A stretch of 64,000 bases of DNA from JALZCH01 sp036387135 (GCA_036387135.1 DASVUH010000076.1:22832-86831), one strand, 5' to 3'; shown: positions 53,047 through 62,583, numbered from the stretch's first letter. Notes: generated from the letters alone by a model not told the origin. Translations and numbers: made by a program.

Positions 53047-55002
53047 TTATTCTTCGTCCTGTCGCAGTTTTTCCAGCACGGAAAAATCTTCCAGCGTCGT
53101 CACGTCGCCTGCAACGTTTCCGCTTGCGGCAAGTTCTCGCAAAAGTCGGCGCATAATCTTGCCCGAACGGGTTTTCGGCAAAGTGTCTGTGAAACGAATA
53201 TCGTCCGGTTTTGCCAAAGAACCGATTTCTTTGGCGACGTGTGCGCGCAATTCGTTTTTGAGTTCTTCGCTGCCCTTTCTGCCGCCTTCGAGAGTGACGA
53301 AAGCCGAGATTGCCTGACCTTTTAATTCGTCCGGTCTGCCAACGATGGCGGCTTCGGCTACGGCTTCGTGCGAAACCAGCGCGCTTTCGATTTCAGCCGT
53401 TCCCAAACGATGACCGGAGACGTTGATTACGTCGTCAACTCGCCCCATAATCCAGTAATAACCGCGCGAGTCTCGCCGCGCGCCGTCGCCCGCAAAATAT
53501 ACGCCGGGGATTTCCGACCAATACTGTTTTCGATAACGCTCATCGTCGCCCCAAATCGTCCGCAGCATCGCGGGAAACGGTTTTTTGACGACGAGATAAC
53601 CGCCTTCGTCCGTTCCGACCGATTTCCCTTCTTTGGTCATAATGTCAATGACAACGCCGGGGAATGGTCTTGTTGCAGTTCCGGGAACTGTCGGAGTCGC
53701 GCCCGGCAACGGAGAAATCATAATCCCGCCGGTTTCGGTCTGCCACCAAGTGTCAACAATCGGACATTTTTCTTTGCCGATAACTTTGTGATACCACATC
53801 CAGGCTTCAGGATTAATCGGCTCGCCGACCGTTCCAAGCAATCTCAAGCTGGACAAATCGTGTTTCAAAGCCCATTGCTCGCCCCATTTGATAAAAGCTC
53901 GAATCGCGGTCGGCGCGGTGTAGAAAATATTAACGCGGTGGCGCTCGATAATGTCCCAAAAACGGTCGGGCGCGGGATGATTCGGCGCGCCTTCGTACAT
54001 CATCACGGTCGCGCCGTTTGCAAGCGGTCCGTAAACGACGTAAGAATGTCCCGTCACCCATCCGATGTCAGCCGTACACCAGTAAACGTCTTCGTCTTTT
54101 AAATCGAAAACCAATTTCGTGGTTAGGGCGACCTGAGTCAAATAACCGCCCGTCGTGTGCAAAATGCCTTTCGGTTTTCCGGTCGTGCCGGAAGTGTAGA
54201 GAATATAAAGCGGATGCTCGGAATCCAATTCTTCCGCCGGACAATTGGCGTCAACAATTCCCATCATTTCGTGCCACCAATGATCGCGCCCGATTTGCAT
54301 TTTAACTTCGGATTTGGTGCGTTGATAAACGATGACGTTTTCGACCGTCGGACATTCCCGAACGGCTTGATCAACCGCCGTTTTCAAAACGATTTCAGAA
54401 CCGCGACGAAAACCACCGTCTGCTGTGACGACCAATTTGCAGCCGCAATCGTTAATCCGGTCGCGGACAGCATCGGCGGAAAAACCGCCGAAAATCACGG
54501 TGTGCGTTGCGCCGATGCGCGCGCAGCCGAGCATCGCAATTGCCAATTCCGGGACCAGCGGCATATAAAGCGCCACGCGGTCGCCGGTTTTAATTCCCAT
54601 TTTCTTTAAAACATTGGCAAATTTTGCGACTTCAGCGTGAAGCTGCTGATAAGTCAAAGTTCGCTGGTAGCCCGGCTCGCCTTCCCAGATGATCGCGGCT
54701 TTGTTGCGCCGCCAGGTTGAAAGATGCCGGTCGAGGCAATTGTAGGAAGCGTTGATTTTCCCCCCGACAAACCATTTGGCGTGCGGCTCGTGCCATTCGA
54801 GAATTGTGTCCCAATGGCGAAACCAATGAAGATTGTGCGCCTGCGACGCCCAAAAGCCTTCCAAATCGGCGGCGGCTTCGGCGTACATTCGCTCGTATTC
54901 TTCAAAACTCTTGACGTGCGCATTCTCCGCAAATCCGGCGGGCGGCGGAAAAACTCGGTCTTCGTGTAAAACCGATTCAATGGCGATATTTTGTTCGGAC
55001 AT
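53047..55002 (-). CDS. acsA: Acetyl-CoA synthetase
   Basis: A 651-residue ANL-family enzyme that makes acetyl-CoA from acetate, ATP and CoA (EC 6.2.1.1). The AMP-binding loop is YTSGTTGKPKG. TWWQTETGGIMISPLPG is the acetyl-CoA synthetase form of the A5 motif. The C-terminal PKTRSGKIMRRLLRE carries the catalytic, acetylatable Lys. The ATG at 55002 has GGAG upstream and is preferred to the TTG at 55014. It stands alone between two terminators. Confidence 0.96.
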   Translation of the reverse strand: MSEQNIAIESVLHEDRVFPPPAGFAENAHVKSFEEYERMYAEAAADLEGFWASQAHNLHWFRHWDTILEWHEPHAKWFVGGKINASYNCLDRHLSTWRRNKAAIIWEGEPGYQRTLTYQQLHAEVAKFANVLKKMGIKTGDRVALYMPLVPELAIAMLGCARIGATHTVIFGGFSADAVRDRINDCGCKLVVTADGGFRRGSEIVLKTAVDQAVRECPTVENVIVYQRTKSEVKMQIGRDHWWHEMMGIVDANCPAEELDSEHPLYILYTSGTTGKPKGILHTTGGYLTQVALTTKLVFDLKDEDVYWCTADIGWVTGHSYVVYGPLANGATVMMYEGAPNHPAPDRFWDIIERHRVNIFYTAPTAIRAFIKWGEQWALKHDLSSLRLLGTVGEPINPEAWMWYHKVIGKEKCPIVDTWWQTETGGIMISPLPGATPTVPGTATRPFPGVVIDIMTKEGKSVGTDEGGYLVVKKPFPAMLRTIWGDDERYRKQYWSEIPGVYFAGDGARRDSRGYYWIMGRVDDVINVSGHRLGTAEIESALVSHEAVAEAAIVGRPDELKGQAISAFVTLEGGRKGSEELKNELRAHVAKEIGSLAKPDDIRFTDTLPKTRSGKIMRRLLRELAASGNVAGDVTTLEDFSVLEKLRQDEE

Positions 55003-55014
55003 ATTTTTCTCCAA

Positions 55015-55454
55015 ATTTTAAACAACGAAAAATTAAAACGCTGAAAATGTTATCGTAAATTTTCTTTTTGGGGTAAAACATTTGCGGCTTGCAAAAATTT
55101 AAAATGTTTTTTTTCCACCTTGACGAAGCCGCTCGGACTTACTTAAGATATGCTGTGTTTTCAGATTAATACACTGAAACACAGCATATCTTTCGCTAAA
55201 GGCAGTCGCCGCCTTTATTCAAACAAAAACTCAAACTCTGAATTTCTCATTTTCAAAGGCTTTTTCGAGTGTAAAATTTAAAAAATCTCGAAATCTTTAT
55301 AAATTTTCTCCGCTTATCGAGCCTAAAGAAATAAACCGAATATTTTCCGATTTATTCCGATAACAAAATAATAAATACAGTTTTGGCAGCCCACGGTTCA
55401 CAAGACAAACTTTGCAGCGAATTTAACTCAGATTGAAAAAAGAATCGAAAGAAG
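55015..55454. other. Intergenic region with an inverted repeat
   Basis: No gene is called. AAGATATGCTGTGTTTTCAG (55145-55164) and CTGAAACACAGCATATCTT (55174-55192) form a hairpin with a single bulge. The rest is AT-rich and contains the promoters of the divergent acs and PD40 genes. Confidence 0.55.
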
Positions 55455-57263
55455 ATGAAAAAAATGCTGTCCCGCATTCTCTTGGCAGGTGTGTTAGCCT
55501 CGCTCGCTTTTATTTATTCTCCTGTTTTAGCTTCAATGCGAGGCGTCGGCGAGAAATCAATTACAGCGCCGATTGAGCTACTTTATCTAAACGGCGTGCC
55601 GGTCGGCACGGGTTCGGCAATTGTCGCGCCGACTTTTAACTACTTGCCGCTTCGCATCGGCGCAGCGCATTTTCTCGAAACAAACGGCGTAGACGACAGA
55701 TTTAAAGGAATTGTTGACGAAACGCAAATCTACAACCGCGCCCTTTCCGCGTCGGAAGTAGCGGCAATCCACACCGCCGGAAGCGCGGGCGTTTGTTCTA
55801 ACGCGGTTTTTACCAATCTAAATCCAAACGGCAAAATCGCTTTTTCCAGCAACCGCACCGGAAACTGGGAGATTTTTATGATGAACTCTGACGGCTCGAA
55901 TCAAACAAACCTCACGAACAGCGCAGCGATTGATTTTGATTCGGCGTTCTCACCCGACGGCAGCAAAATTGCCTTTACGAGTCACCTAGGCAATGATGAC
56001 GTTTATGTAATGAACGCCGACGGGTCGAATCAAATTAGATTAACTACCGATGATACTAATGATAACGTACCAAGCTGGTCTCCCGACGGCACGAAAATCG
56101 TTTATTCCAGTCGGCGCACCGGCTACGGTGACATTTATCTGATGAACTCGGACGGCACAAATCAAATGAGATTGACCGCGCACGTCGCAGTTGACTATGC
56201 TCCAAAGTTTTCGCCCGACGGCTCGCGCATTGTGTTTTATAGCAATCGCGACGGCAACTATGAAATTTATGTGATGAATGCGGATGGCTCGAATCAAACC
56301 AGATTAACGGACAATCCGGCGGATGACGGTTTTCCGGCATTTTCGCCCGACGGCTCGAAAATCGCTTTTGTCACAGACCACAACGGCAATCATGAAATCT
56401 TTGTGATGAGCGCCGACGGCAGCAATCAGGTCAATCTCACAAACAATTCGGCTGGTGATTATTATCCGGCGTGGTCGTCGGACGGCTCAAAAATCGCTTT
56501 TGAGTCAAATCGAGACGGCAACTCTGATATTTACGTAATGAACGCCGACGGCACAAATCCAACTCGTTTGACCAATAACTCGGCGATTGATTCCCGCCCG
56601 ACGCGGCAGACCGTCGGAAACGGCGTGACGATTGCACCCGCGAGCAACTTCAACATAACTTTCAACAACATCACGCAAGCGGGCTACACCGCCGCCGCGC
56701 CTTTGAGCGCTGCGCAGATTCCTGCTTTGCCCGCGCGCTACAGCCTGACTTCGCCTGTGGCGGCTTACGACGTTCGCACTTCCGCCGCTTATTCCGGCAA
56801 CATTACGGTCACTTTTCAAGTGCCGAACGTCTCGCATTCTCAAATTTGCCGCCGACTGCGTTCATTGCACTTTGAAAACAATTGGACTGACGATAATAAC
56901 GCAGAGCCTGTTTATAATGTCACAACGCAAATCTGCACGGTGACGCAAACAGTTTCCACTCTCTCGCCATTTGTCGTCGCACAAATGACTGCACCGACAG
57001 CGGCGTCAGTTTCGGTTGGCGGGCGAGTTCTGACGGCAGAGGGACGCGGCATCCGTAACGCTCGCGTGACTCTGACAAATTCAGCCGGAGAAACGCGCAT
57101 TCTGCTAACCGGAGCATTCGGCAATTATCGTTTCACGGACGTTCCGGTCGGTGGAAGCTACGTTATCAGCGTTGCGGCAAAACGATTTACATTCGCTCCG
57201 CCAGTGCAAACCTTGACACTTCAAGAAGAACAAAACGATGTAAATTTCACGGCTTACAATTAG
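55455..57263 (+). CDS. Exported PD40 beta-propeller protein with partial LamG and C-terminal CarboxypepD-regulatory-like domain
   Basis: A 602-residue protein. A signal peptide (ILLAGVLASLAFIYSPVLA) is followed directly by only the end of a LamG/concanavalin-like domain (LYLNGVPVGTGSA to DETQIYNRALSASEVAAIH, about residues 40-112). Six TolB-type PD40 repeats follow (about 125-395), each with FSPDGSKIAF and YVMNADGSNQ. A Thr-rich region and a C-terminal regulatory-like beta sandwich (VSVGGRVLTAEGRGIRNARV) end it. LamG domains are about twice as long, so the N-terminus looks deleted. A terminator follows at 57288. Confidence 0.82.
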   Translation: MKKMLSRILLAGVLASLAFIYSPVLASMRGVGEKSITAPIELLYLNGVPVGTGSAIVAPTFNYLPLRIGAAHFLETNGVDDRFKGIVDETQIYNRALSASEVAAIHTAGSAGVCSNAVFTNLNPNGKIAFSSNRTGNWEIFMMNSDGSNQTNLTNSAAIDFDSAFSPDGSKIAFTSHLGNDDVYVMNADGSNQIRLTTDDTNDNVPSWSPDGTKIVYSSRRTGYGDIYLMNSDGTNQMRLTAHVAVDYAPKFSPDGSRIVFYSNRDGNYEIYVMNADGSNQTRLTDNPADDGFPAFSPDGSKIAFVTDHNGNHEIFVMSADGSNQVNLTNNSAGDYYPAWSSDGSKIAFESNRDGNSDIYVMNADGTNPTRLTNNSAIDSRPTRQTVGNGVTIAPASNFNITFNNITQAGYTAAAPLSAAQIPALPARYSLTSPVAAYDVRTSAAYSGNITVTFQVPNVSHSQICRRLRSLHFENNWTDDNNAEPVYNVTTQICTVTQTVSTLSPFVVAQMTAPTAASVSVGGRVLTAEGRGIRNARVTLTNSAGETRILLTGAFGNYRFTDVPVGGSYVISVAAKRFTFAPPVQTLTLQEEQNDVNFTAYN

Positions 57264-57287
57264 CCGGAAATCAGAACCGCATTTTTT

Positions 57288-57319
57288 AAAAGGCGAGGTT
57301 GTTAAACCTTGCCTTTTTT
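57288..57319 (+). terminator. Terminator of the PD40 gene
   Basis: AAAAGGCGAGGTT (57288-57300) pairs with AACCTTGCCTTTT (57305 on) with one G-U pair, and a T-tract follows. It lies 24 bases past the PD40 stop and may also serve the convergent MFS gene. Confidence 0.85.
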
Positions 57320-57337
57320 AGATTTCCGATTTGAAAA

Positions 57338-58846
57338 CTACAACGGACGCTCATTCGGCGGGGTTTCGTTGAATTCGTCCCACATCCGCATGTTATGCGT
57401 TTCGGGCAGCATTACTGTGCCGATCAGAAACGTGATTCCGGCGACAATCATCGGGTAAACGAGACCAGCGTAAATATTGCCCGTATAAGCGCAGGCGAAA
57501 AGCCCGATGGTCGGGAGCAGACCGCCGAAAACTCCGTTGCCGATGTGATACGGGAGCGACATCGAGGTGTAGCGGATTTTTGCCGGAAACGCTTCGACTA
57601 AATAAGCCGCGATCGGCGCGTAAACCATCGTCACAAACAACATTTGAATAAAAATCAGAAGCGTCAGCATCGTTACGTTCGGCGCGGTCGCCGCCGCTGC
57701 GGGCTGATTGTCCGCCGTCACCGGAGTTATTTTCGGTTCGCCCGTCACCGGGTCGGGAACGGAGTGAATCGCGGCGACGTTGTTTCCGGCGTAATGAACC
57801 ATCCCATTATAAATCGGCAGATAACAAATCACCGCCAGCAGACAGCCCGCCATCATAATTTTCTTGCGCCCGATTTTATCCGACAGCCAGCCGAAGAAAA
57901 TAAAAAACGGAATTGCCAGAAAAATCGCCCCCGCGATAATGTAACTGGCTGTTTGACGCTCGATTTTTAAAATCGTCTGCATATAAAAGAGCGCGTAAAA
58001 TTGTCCGGTGTACCAGACGACGCCCTGCCCGGCGGTCGCGCCAAACAGTGAAACAAGGACGCGGCGGCGGTTTTCGGGGTTCATAAAAGCGTCAACGAGC
58101 GGTTTAGACGAAGCCATTCCGGTCGCTTTGATGTGCCGGAAAACCGGCGATTCTTTCATTCTCAGGCGAATGTAAAGCGACGCCAAAACCAGCACAATCG
58201 AGATGATGAACGGAAGCCGCCAGCCCGCGAAAAAGCTGTCAGCGCCGAACGCTTCTTTCGACATTGAATTTTGCAGCCCGATGATAACAGCCAGCGAAAT
58301 CAGCAAACCGAGTGACGCCGTGATTTGAATAAAGCTCGTGTAAAAACCGCGCTGCGCGTCCGGGACGTGTTCGGCGACGTAAACGGTCGCGCCGCCGTAT
58401 TCGCCGCCCAAAGCCAATCCCTGCAAAATGCGCACAATAATCAGCGCAATCGGCGCTGCGAGTCCGATTTGGCTATAAGTTGGCAGAAAACCGACTGCCG
58501 CTGTTGCGCCGCCCATAATCAACAGCGTCACCAGAAAGGCGTATTTGCGACCGACAAGATCGCCGATGCGCCCAAAAAATAACGCTCCGAACGGGCGCAC
58601 GATAAACCCGACCGCAAACGTCAGCAGATACATAATTAGCGCAAACGTTTCACCGGCTTCCGGCGGATAAAAAAGCGGTGAAATAATCGTGGCTAGACTG
58701 CCGAAAATATAAAAATCGTACCATTCGATCACGGTTCCGGCGCTCGAAGCGCCGATAACCTGCCAAATTTGCCCTTTGCTCAGTTCCCGATTGACAGGAA
58801 CGCTCGCGGGCGATTGCATTTTTAGTTCTTCTGCCGACATAGACAT
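57338..58846 (-). CDS. MFS transporter, metabolite:H+ symporter (MHS) family
   Basis: A 502-residue, 12-helix transporter. The family-typical start is GASSAGTVIEWYDFYIFGSL. The loop 2-3 motif is RPFGALFFGRIGDLVGRKYA and a later GWLSDKIGRKKIM matches motif A. RILQGLALGGEYGGATVYVA is typical of the MHS group (ProP, ShiA, KgtP, CitA). The substrate cannot be assigned. An extra loop of about 60 residues (near 365-395, HSVPDPVTGEPKITPVTADN) is longer than in the family norm. Confidence 0.9.
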   Translation of the reverse strand: MSMSAEELKMQSPASVPVNRELSKGQIWQVIGASSAGTVIEWYDFYIFGSLATIISPLFYPPEAGETFALIMYLLTFAVGFIVRPFGALFFGRIGDLVGRKYAFLVTLLIMGGATAAVGFLPTYSQIGLAAPIALIIVRILQGLALGGEYGGATVYVAEHVPDAQRGFYTSFIQITASLGLLISLAVIIGLQNSMSKEAFGADSFFAGWRLPFIISIVLVLASLYIRLRMKESPVFRHIKATGMASSKPLVDAFMNPENRRRVLVSLFGATAGQGVVWYTGQFYALFYMQTILKIERQTASYIIAGAIFLAIPFFIFFGWLSDKIGRKKIMMAGCLLAVICYLPIYNGMVHYAGNNVAAIHSVPDPVTGEPKITPVTADNQPAAAATAPNVTMLTLLIFIQMLFVTMVYAPIAAYLVEAFPAKIRYTSMSLPYHIGNGVFGGLLPTIGLFACAYTGNIYAGLVYPMIVAGITFLIGTVMLPETHNMRMWDEFNETPPNERPL

Positions 58847-58930
58847 TTTTTTGCGTTATTTATAAATCCAAAAATCGTTGCAGCGTTTCCGGTAAAAGCG
58901 TATTCCGCTGCGCTGCAAAAATTTCTGCAA

Positions 58931-59845
58931 TTAAAATTGGGAAAAGCCCGAATTCGGTTGCGCTCCGAAAACCGGCGGAGGAGGCGGCAGATGTTGTGCG
59001 AAATTAGTCGGTCTGCCGAAGACGCGCAAGTAAGCTGCGAAATTTGCCGCCATCAGAATCGGAATCACAAAGAAAATCCCGACGCCGCAGACCAGCGCAC
59101 CGGCAAGAGCTATTACTCCTTCAATAATAAATAAACCGATGAGCGGGAAAAAGTTGCGCAAACCGGCTCGGACGCTTTGCGTTATCGCCTCGACCGCAGA
59201 AGCATTTCTCACGGCGATAAGCTGATAAATAAAAAACATCAACGCGCTGAAAACAAACGAAAAAATCAGATAAAACAGCGCAATCGCCAAAAAGGCGGGA
59301 ATCAGTGTTTGAAAAATTTTCGGGTCAAACTTTCCGCCCGGCGCAATCACGTCGGCTCCAAACCGGGAAATTCCAAAGACAAATCCAATCAGCACAGTCG
59401 TAACGCCGATGACAAATTGAAACAGCGTAAAGACGAGCGCCACAATCAAACAAGGCTGAAAAAATTTAAAGCCCGCAAATAAATCGCCGAATTCGGGCGC
59501 TCCGCCGCTCGCTTTGCGCGACAGCGCGACATAAATGCCGCAAGTCAGAAGAGCGGAAAGCAGAATTGTCACCAAATTTGAAATGATGCTAAAGGCTTGC
59601 GCGATAAGCTGCGGAACGAGAACTGATGCGGCGTTTGCGGGCGTTCCCGCCGAAACAGCGACAATTCCGCGCGAGACGATTTGCGAAATCGCTCCGACTA
59701 CTCCGCCGACGGTCGCCGAAACGACAATAACTATCAAAGTCATCACCAGCGTCATCCCGAAAAACAGCCAGTAATCGCTTTTTATTAAAGCCCAGCCTTC
59801 CGACACCGCTTCGGTCGGGTGCACCGATCCTGATTCGTATTCCAT
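58931..59845 (-). CDS. Multi-pass membrane protein of unknown function
   Basis: A 304-residue protein with six to seven long hydrophobic helices. It starts EAVSEGWALIKSDYWLFFGM, a pattern seen in DUF975-like and glycerophosphodiester-phosphodiesterase membrane-domain proteins. The C-terminus is Pro-rich (HLPPPPPVFGAQ). GGAG lies upstream of the ATG. It is not linked in an operon and I do not assign a function. Confidence 0.65.
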   Translation of the reverse strand: MEYESGSVHPTEAVSEGWALIKSDYWLFFGMTLVMTLIVIVVSATVGGVVGAISQIVSRGIVAVSAGTPANAASVLVPQLIAQAFSIISNLVTILLSALLTCGIYVALSRKASGGAPEFGDLFAGFKFFQPCLIVALVFTLFQFVIGVTTVLIGFVFGISRFGADVIAPGGKFDPKIFQTLIPAFLAIALFYLIFSFVFSALMFFIYQLIAVRNASAVEAITQSVRAGLRNFFPLIGLFIIEGVIALAGALVCGVGIFFVIPILMAANFAAYLRVFGRPTNFAQHLPPPPPVFGAQPNSGFSQF

Positions 59846-60062
59846 TAATTTTCTCCGTTTAAAAGTATTAGTCAGTGTATGCTCTATCTATCCGGTTGAG
59901 CGGCGAGATTCTAACACGAATTTCGCATCTTGCGCGCCGGAAATGTTTATCATTAACAAAGTGAGCCGGGGCGGAACTTTTTTTGTAGAAACGGCGTAAT
60001 TTCATTTTGACAAAATGTTTTGTCGTTTTAAGATTTAGTCAGTTGCCGAAAAGAGGATAAAG

Positions 60063-60659
60063 GTGGCAGCAGCACAAGCATTGATGATTGATTCAGGCGC
60101 AGAATTGGTTCGCAAGTGCCGTGCAGGCGACGGCGCGGCTTGGGAGGAAATCGTTTCGACCTATTCGCGCCGGATTTTTAATCTTGCGTATCGCTTTACG
60201 TCGAACCGCGACGCGGCGGAAGATTTGACGCAGGAAGTTTTCGTGCGCATTTACCGCACGCTCGATCAATTCGATCAGCGGCAGGGCGATTTGCAAAACT
60301 GGCTGATGCGTCTGGCGCGTAATTTGATTATTGACGATTACCGCCGCCGCCAGCGCAATCCGCAGGACGCGCACGCCGAAGACGTTGAGGATCACGCTTT
60401 CCACTTGCCGTCGGTGACGGCTTCGCCGCAGCGCGAAATGGAACGGCGCGAGCTTTCCGTGCAGGTGCAGGAAGGTATTGATAAATTGCCGGCGGATTTA
60501 AGAACGTGCGTTATTTTGCGCGACATTGAAGAGCTTTCGTATCAGGAAATCGTTGATTTATTAAAGATTCCCGAAGGTACTGTAAAATCGCGAATTAATC
60601 GCGGGCGCATCGAGCTGGCGAAAATACTGCGCCGGATGCGCGTCGTAGCGATGACGTAA
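60063..60659 (+). CDS. ECF-type RNA polymerase sigma factor
   Basis: A 198-residue sigma factor of the SigE/RpoE-like type. Region 2 is WEEIVSTYSRRIFNLAYRFT followed by AAEDLTQEVFVRIYRTL and LQNWLMRLARN. Region 4 is LPADLRTCVILRDIEELSYQ followed by EIVDLLKIPEGTVKSRINRG. The start is GTG at 60063, with GAGG nearby; an ATG at 60084 is possible. Its anti-sigma factor follows 104 bases later, across a heptad repeat element. Confidence 0.92.
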   Translation: MAAAQALMIDSGAELVRKCRAGDGAAWEEIVSTYSRRIFNLAYRFTSNRDAAEDLTQEVFVRIYRTLDQFDQRQGDLQNWLMRLARNLIIDDYRRRQRNPQDAHAEDVEDHAFHLPSVTASPQREMERRELSVQVQEGIDKLPADLRTCVILRDIEELSYQEIVDLLKIPEGTVKSRINRGRIELAKILRRMRVVAMT

Positions 60660-60663
60660 AGCG

Positions 60664-60738
60664 GTTCCAAGTTCCAAGTTCAAGGTTCAAAGTTAACCCG
60701 CTTTCCGACCTTGAACCTTAAACCTTGAACCTTGAACT
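60664..60738. repeat. Heptad inverted repeat between sigma and anti-sigma genes
   Basis: The left half is 7 bp words GTTCCAA-GTTCCAA, GTTCAAG-GTTCAAA. The right half is CTTGAAC-CTTAAAC, CTTGAAC-CTTGAAC. The halves are near reverse complements. It fills the gap between the sigma stop and the anti-sigma start and is a clear example of the repeat type. Confidence 0.85.
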
Positions 60739-60763
60739 AGAAGACAAGTGGACAAACAATGTA

Positions 60764-61549
60764 ATGACGGATAATTTACTTTGCAATCAATTTGAAGATT
60801 TATTGACCGACTACCTCGACGGCGCGTTGGAAAAGGGGACGAGTCGCGCAGTGGCAGCTCACGCCCTGCGTTGTCCGATGTGCCACGCGCTTTTAAACGA
60901 AGTAAAGCTCACAATCCAGTCTTGCCGCGAAGCCGAAGCTCCCGCGCCTTCCCTGCAAATGGAAGCCAGAATTCTGCAAATGACGCATCCCGAATCGGCG
61001 ATGTCGTGCGGGCAATTTGAAGAGCTTTTGACTGAATATCTCGACGGATTTTTGCCCGCCGCCGTTTTCCATCGCTGGGAACGCCACGCTTATTTGTGTC
61101 AGAGCTGCACGGATTTGCCGGGCGAAGTCGTCCGCAGCATCGCCGTCTGCTACACCGCAAAAGCCGACGAATTGCCGGTTTCAGCCAGTTTGCACGCGCG
61201 GATTTTACAAGCCACTTTGGGAACGGAAAAAGCCGCCGAAGTGCGGATGCCGCTCGTCGAACAAATCAAACAAGCTCTGCGCGACTTTTTAGCGCCGATT
61301 TTGCAGCCGGTTTTGACTCCGCAATTCGCATCTGCCGCGACGATGATGCTGCTCGCTTTCTTTTTATTCACCAGCTCCTCTTCTGACGGCAGCTTTTCGA
61401 GCGTTTTAAACACCGGATACAAAATGGCTGAACAAACTTACGCGCAGGGCGCGTCGGTCGTCGGCGCAAACATCGCCGAACCGATCAACGAACAAAACGG
61501 AAACGGACAAATCATTGTTCAACCCGCGGGAGGCGGCGAGCAAAACTAA
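60764..61549 (+). CDS. Anti-sigma factor with two zf-HC2 domains
   Basis: An approximately 261-residue protein with two zinc-binding anti-sigma domains in tandem. The first has CNQFEDLLTDYLDGALEKGT and HALRCPMC. The second has CGQFEELLTEYLDGFLPAAV and HAYLCQSC. A transmembrane helix (about 190-208, FASAATMMLLAFFLFTSS) and a short Gln/Asn/Gly-rich outer tail follow. I use the ATG at 60764; the frame to 60725 lies in the repeat. Two zf-HC2 copies in one protein are unusual. The next gene begins on its stop (TAATG). Confidence 0.85.
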   Translation: MTDNLLCNQFEDLLTDYLDGALEKGTSRAVAAHALRCPMCHALLNEVKLTIQSCREAEAPAPSLQMEARILQMTHPESAMSCGQFEELLTEYLDGFLPAAVFHRWERHAYLCQSCTDLPGEVVRSIAVCYTAKADELPVSASLHARILQATLGTEKAAEVRMPLVEQIKQALRDFLAPILQPVLTPQFASAATMMLLAFFLFTSSSSDGSFSSVLNTGYKMAEQTYAQGASVVGANIAEPINEQNGNGQIIVQPAGGGEQN

Positions 61550-62301
61550 TGACAAACTCCTGCGCTTTTCATCCGCATAATTTCGCCGCCGTGCAGTGTA
61601 ATAGCTGCGGGCGCGGACTGTGCCCGGCTTGCGACCACCGAGTCAAAGGCTTTCCGTTTTGCGCCGATTGCATCGTTTCGGGCGTCGAGCTTCTTCGATT
61701 GCATCAGCAAAATCCCGGCGCTGGCGTTGGCGAGCGGAAAATCTCGCCGATAATTTCAGCCGTTTTATCGCTTTTCTGTCCGGGTTTGGGCGCGGCGTAT
61801 AACGGTCAAACCGCCAAAGCAATCGTTCATTTCGCGTTTTTCGTCAGTTTGTTTCAAATGGCGATTTTGACCAACGGAATGGCGATTTTCGTTTTCGGAT
61901 TTTTGGGAATGTGGCTGTTCGCGGCGGTTGACGCCTGGCGAATGGCGCGCTTGATTCGCGGCGGGTTAAAATCGGGCGCGGCGGAAGATTTGTGGATGCA
62001 GAAACTGATTGCCAAACCGCTCGTCTGGGCGATTGCATTTATTACGCTCGGCACAATGTTTTTTCTGCATACAACGCTCGGTTTTCGGCTTCCGGTTCGT
62101 GAATTGCTGCCGCTTCTGCTTGTCGGTCTCGGCGTTTACTGGCTGATAGGATATTTTAAAGCCAAAAAAGAACCGAAAGAAGAATATGATTTCAGCGCCA
62201 GAGTCGTGCGCGGAAATTTTCCGACCGCAACAAATTTTAATTCGGCAACAGAAGAGTTTCCGACAGTGGTTTCTAATCAAGCGTCCCGGTTTCAGAGATA
62301 A
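61549..62301 (+). CDS. B-box-type zinc-finger membrane protein
   Basis: A 250-residue protein. An N-terminal B-box-like zinc finger reads CAFHPHNFAAVQCNSCGRGL, then CPACDHRVKGFPFCADC. Membrane helices follow. The first two have a TM2-like pattern (ISAVLSLFCPGLGAAYNGQT), and two more pairs come later. The start shares a base with the anti-sigma stop, so translation is coupled. It may work in the same envelope response; function is unknown. Confidence 0.75.
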   Translation: MTNSCAFHPHNFAAVQCNSCGRGLCPACDHRVKGFPFCADCIVSGVELLRLHQQNPGAGVGERKISPIISAVLSLFCPGLGAAYNGQTAKAIVHFAFFVSLFQMAILTNGMAIFVFGFLGMWLFAAVDAWRMARLIRGGLKSGAAEDLWMQKLIAKPLVWAIAFITLGTMFFLHTTLGFRLPVRELLPLLLVGLGVYWLIGYFKAKKEPKEEYDFSARVVRGNFPTATNFNSATEEFPTVVSNQASRFQR

Positions 62302-62361
62302 ATTTGAAAACCGGGCGTGAAAAAGTTTATTCTGATTTTGAAAGTTTGGGAGTTATAAATT

Positions 62362-62583
62362 ATGAATATGGGATTTTTAAAAACGGCGGGAATTTTGGGC
62401 AGCCTTTTAACGCTAATCGCTTTGATGATCGCTTTCCTGCGTCAATTGATTGATTTGGTCGGTTTTATGATGATGGCGGTTAAGCTGGTTTTGTTTCTTG
62501 GTTTTATCGGATTATTCCTTTTTATCTGTTTGGTTGCTTATCGCACTTTCCGCGAGAGAAAACGCGAGCGCGACGAAGTTTAA
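62362..62583 (+). CDS. Small membrane protein
   Basis: A 73-residue protein with two hydrophobic helices (ILGSLLTLIALMIAFLRQLI and VKLVLFLGFIGLFLFICLVA) and a charged RKRERDEV tail. It lies 60 bases after the B-box membrane protein and is probably the last gene of the sigma operon. A terminator follows. Confidence 0.65.
   Translation: MNMGFLKTAGILGSLLTLIALMIAFLRQLIDLVGFMMMAVKLVLFLGFIGLFLFICLVAYRTFRERKRERDEV

Noticed and set aside
60664..60738. Possible CRISPR array
   Set aside because: The units are contiguous 7 bp words with no spacers, and no cas gene is present.
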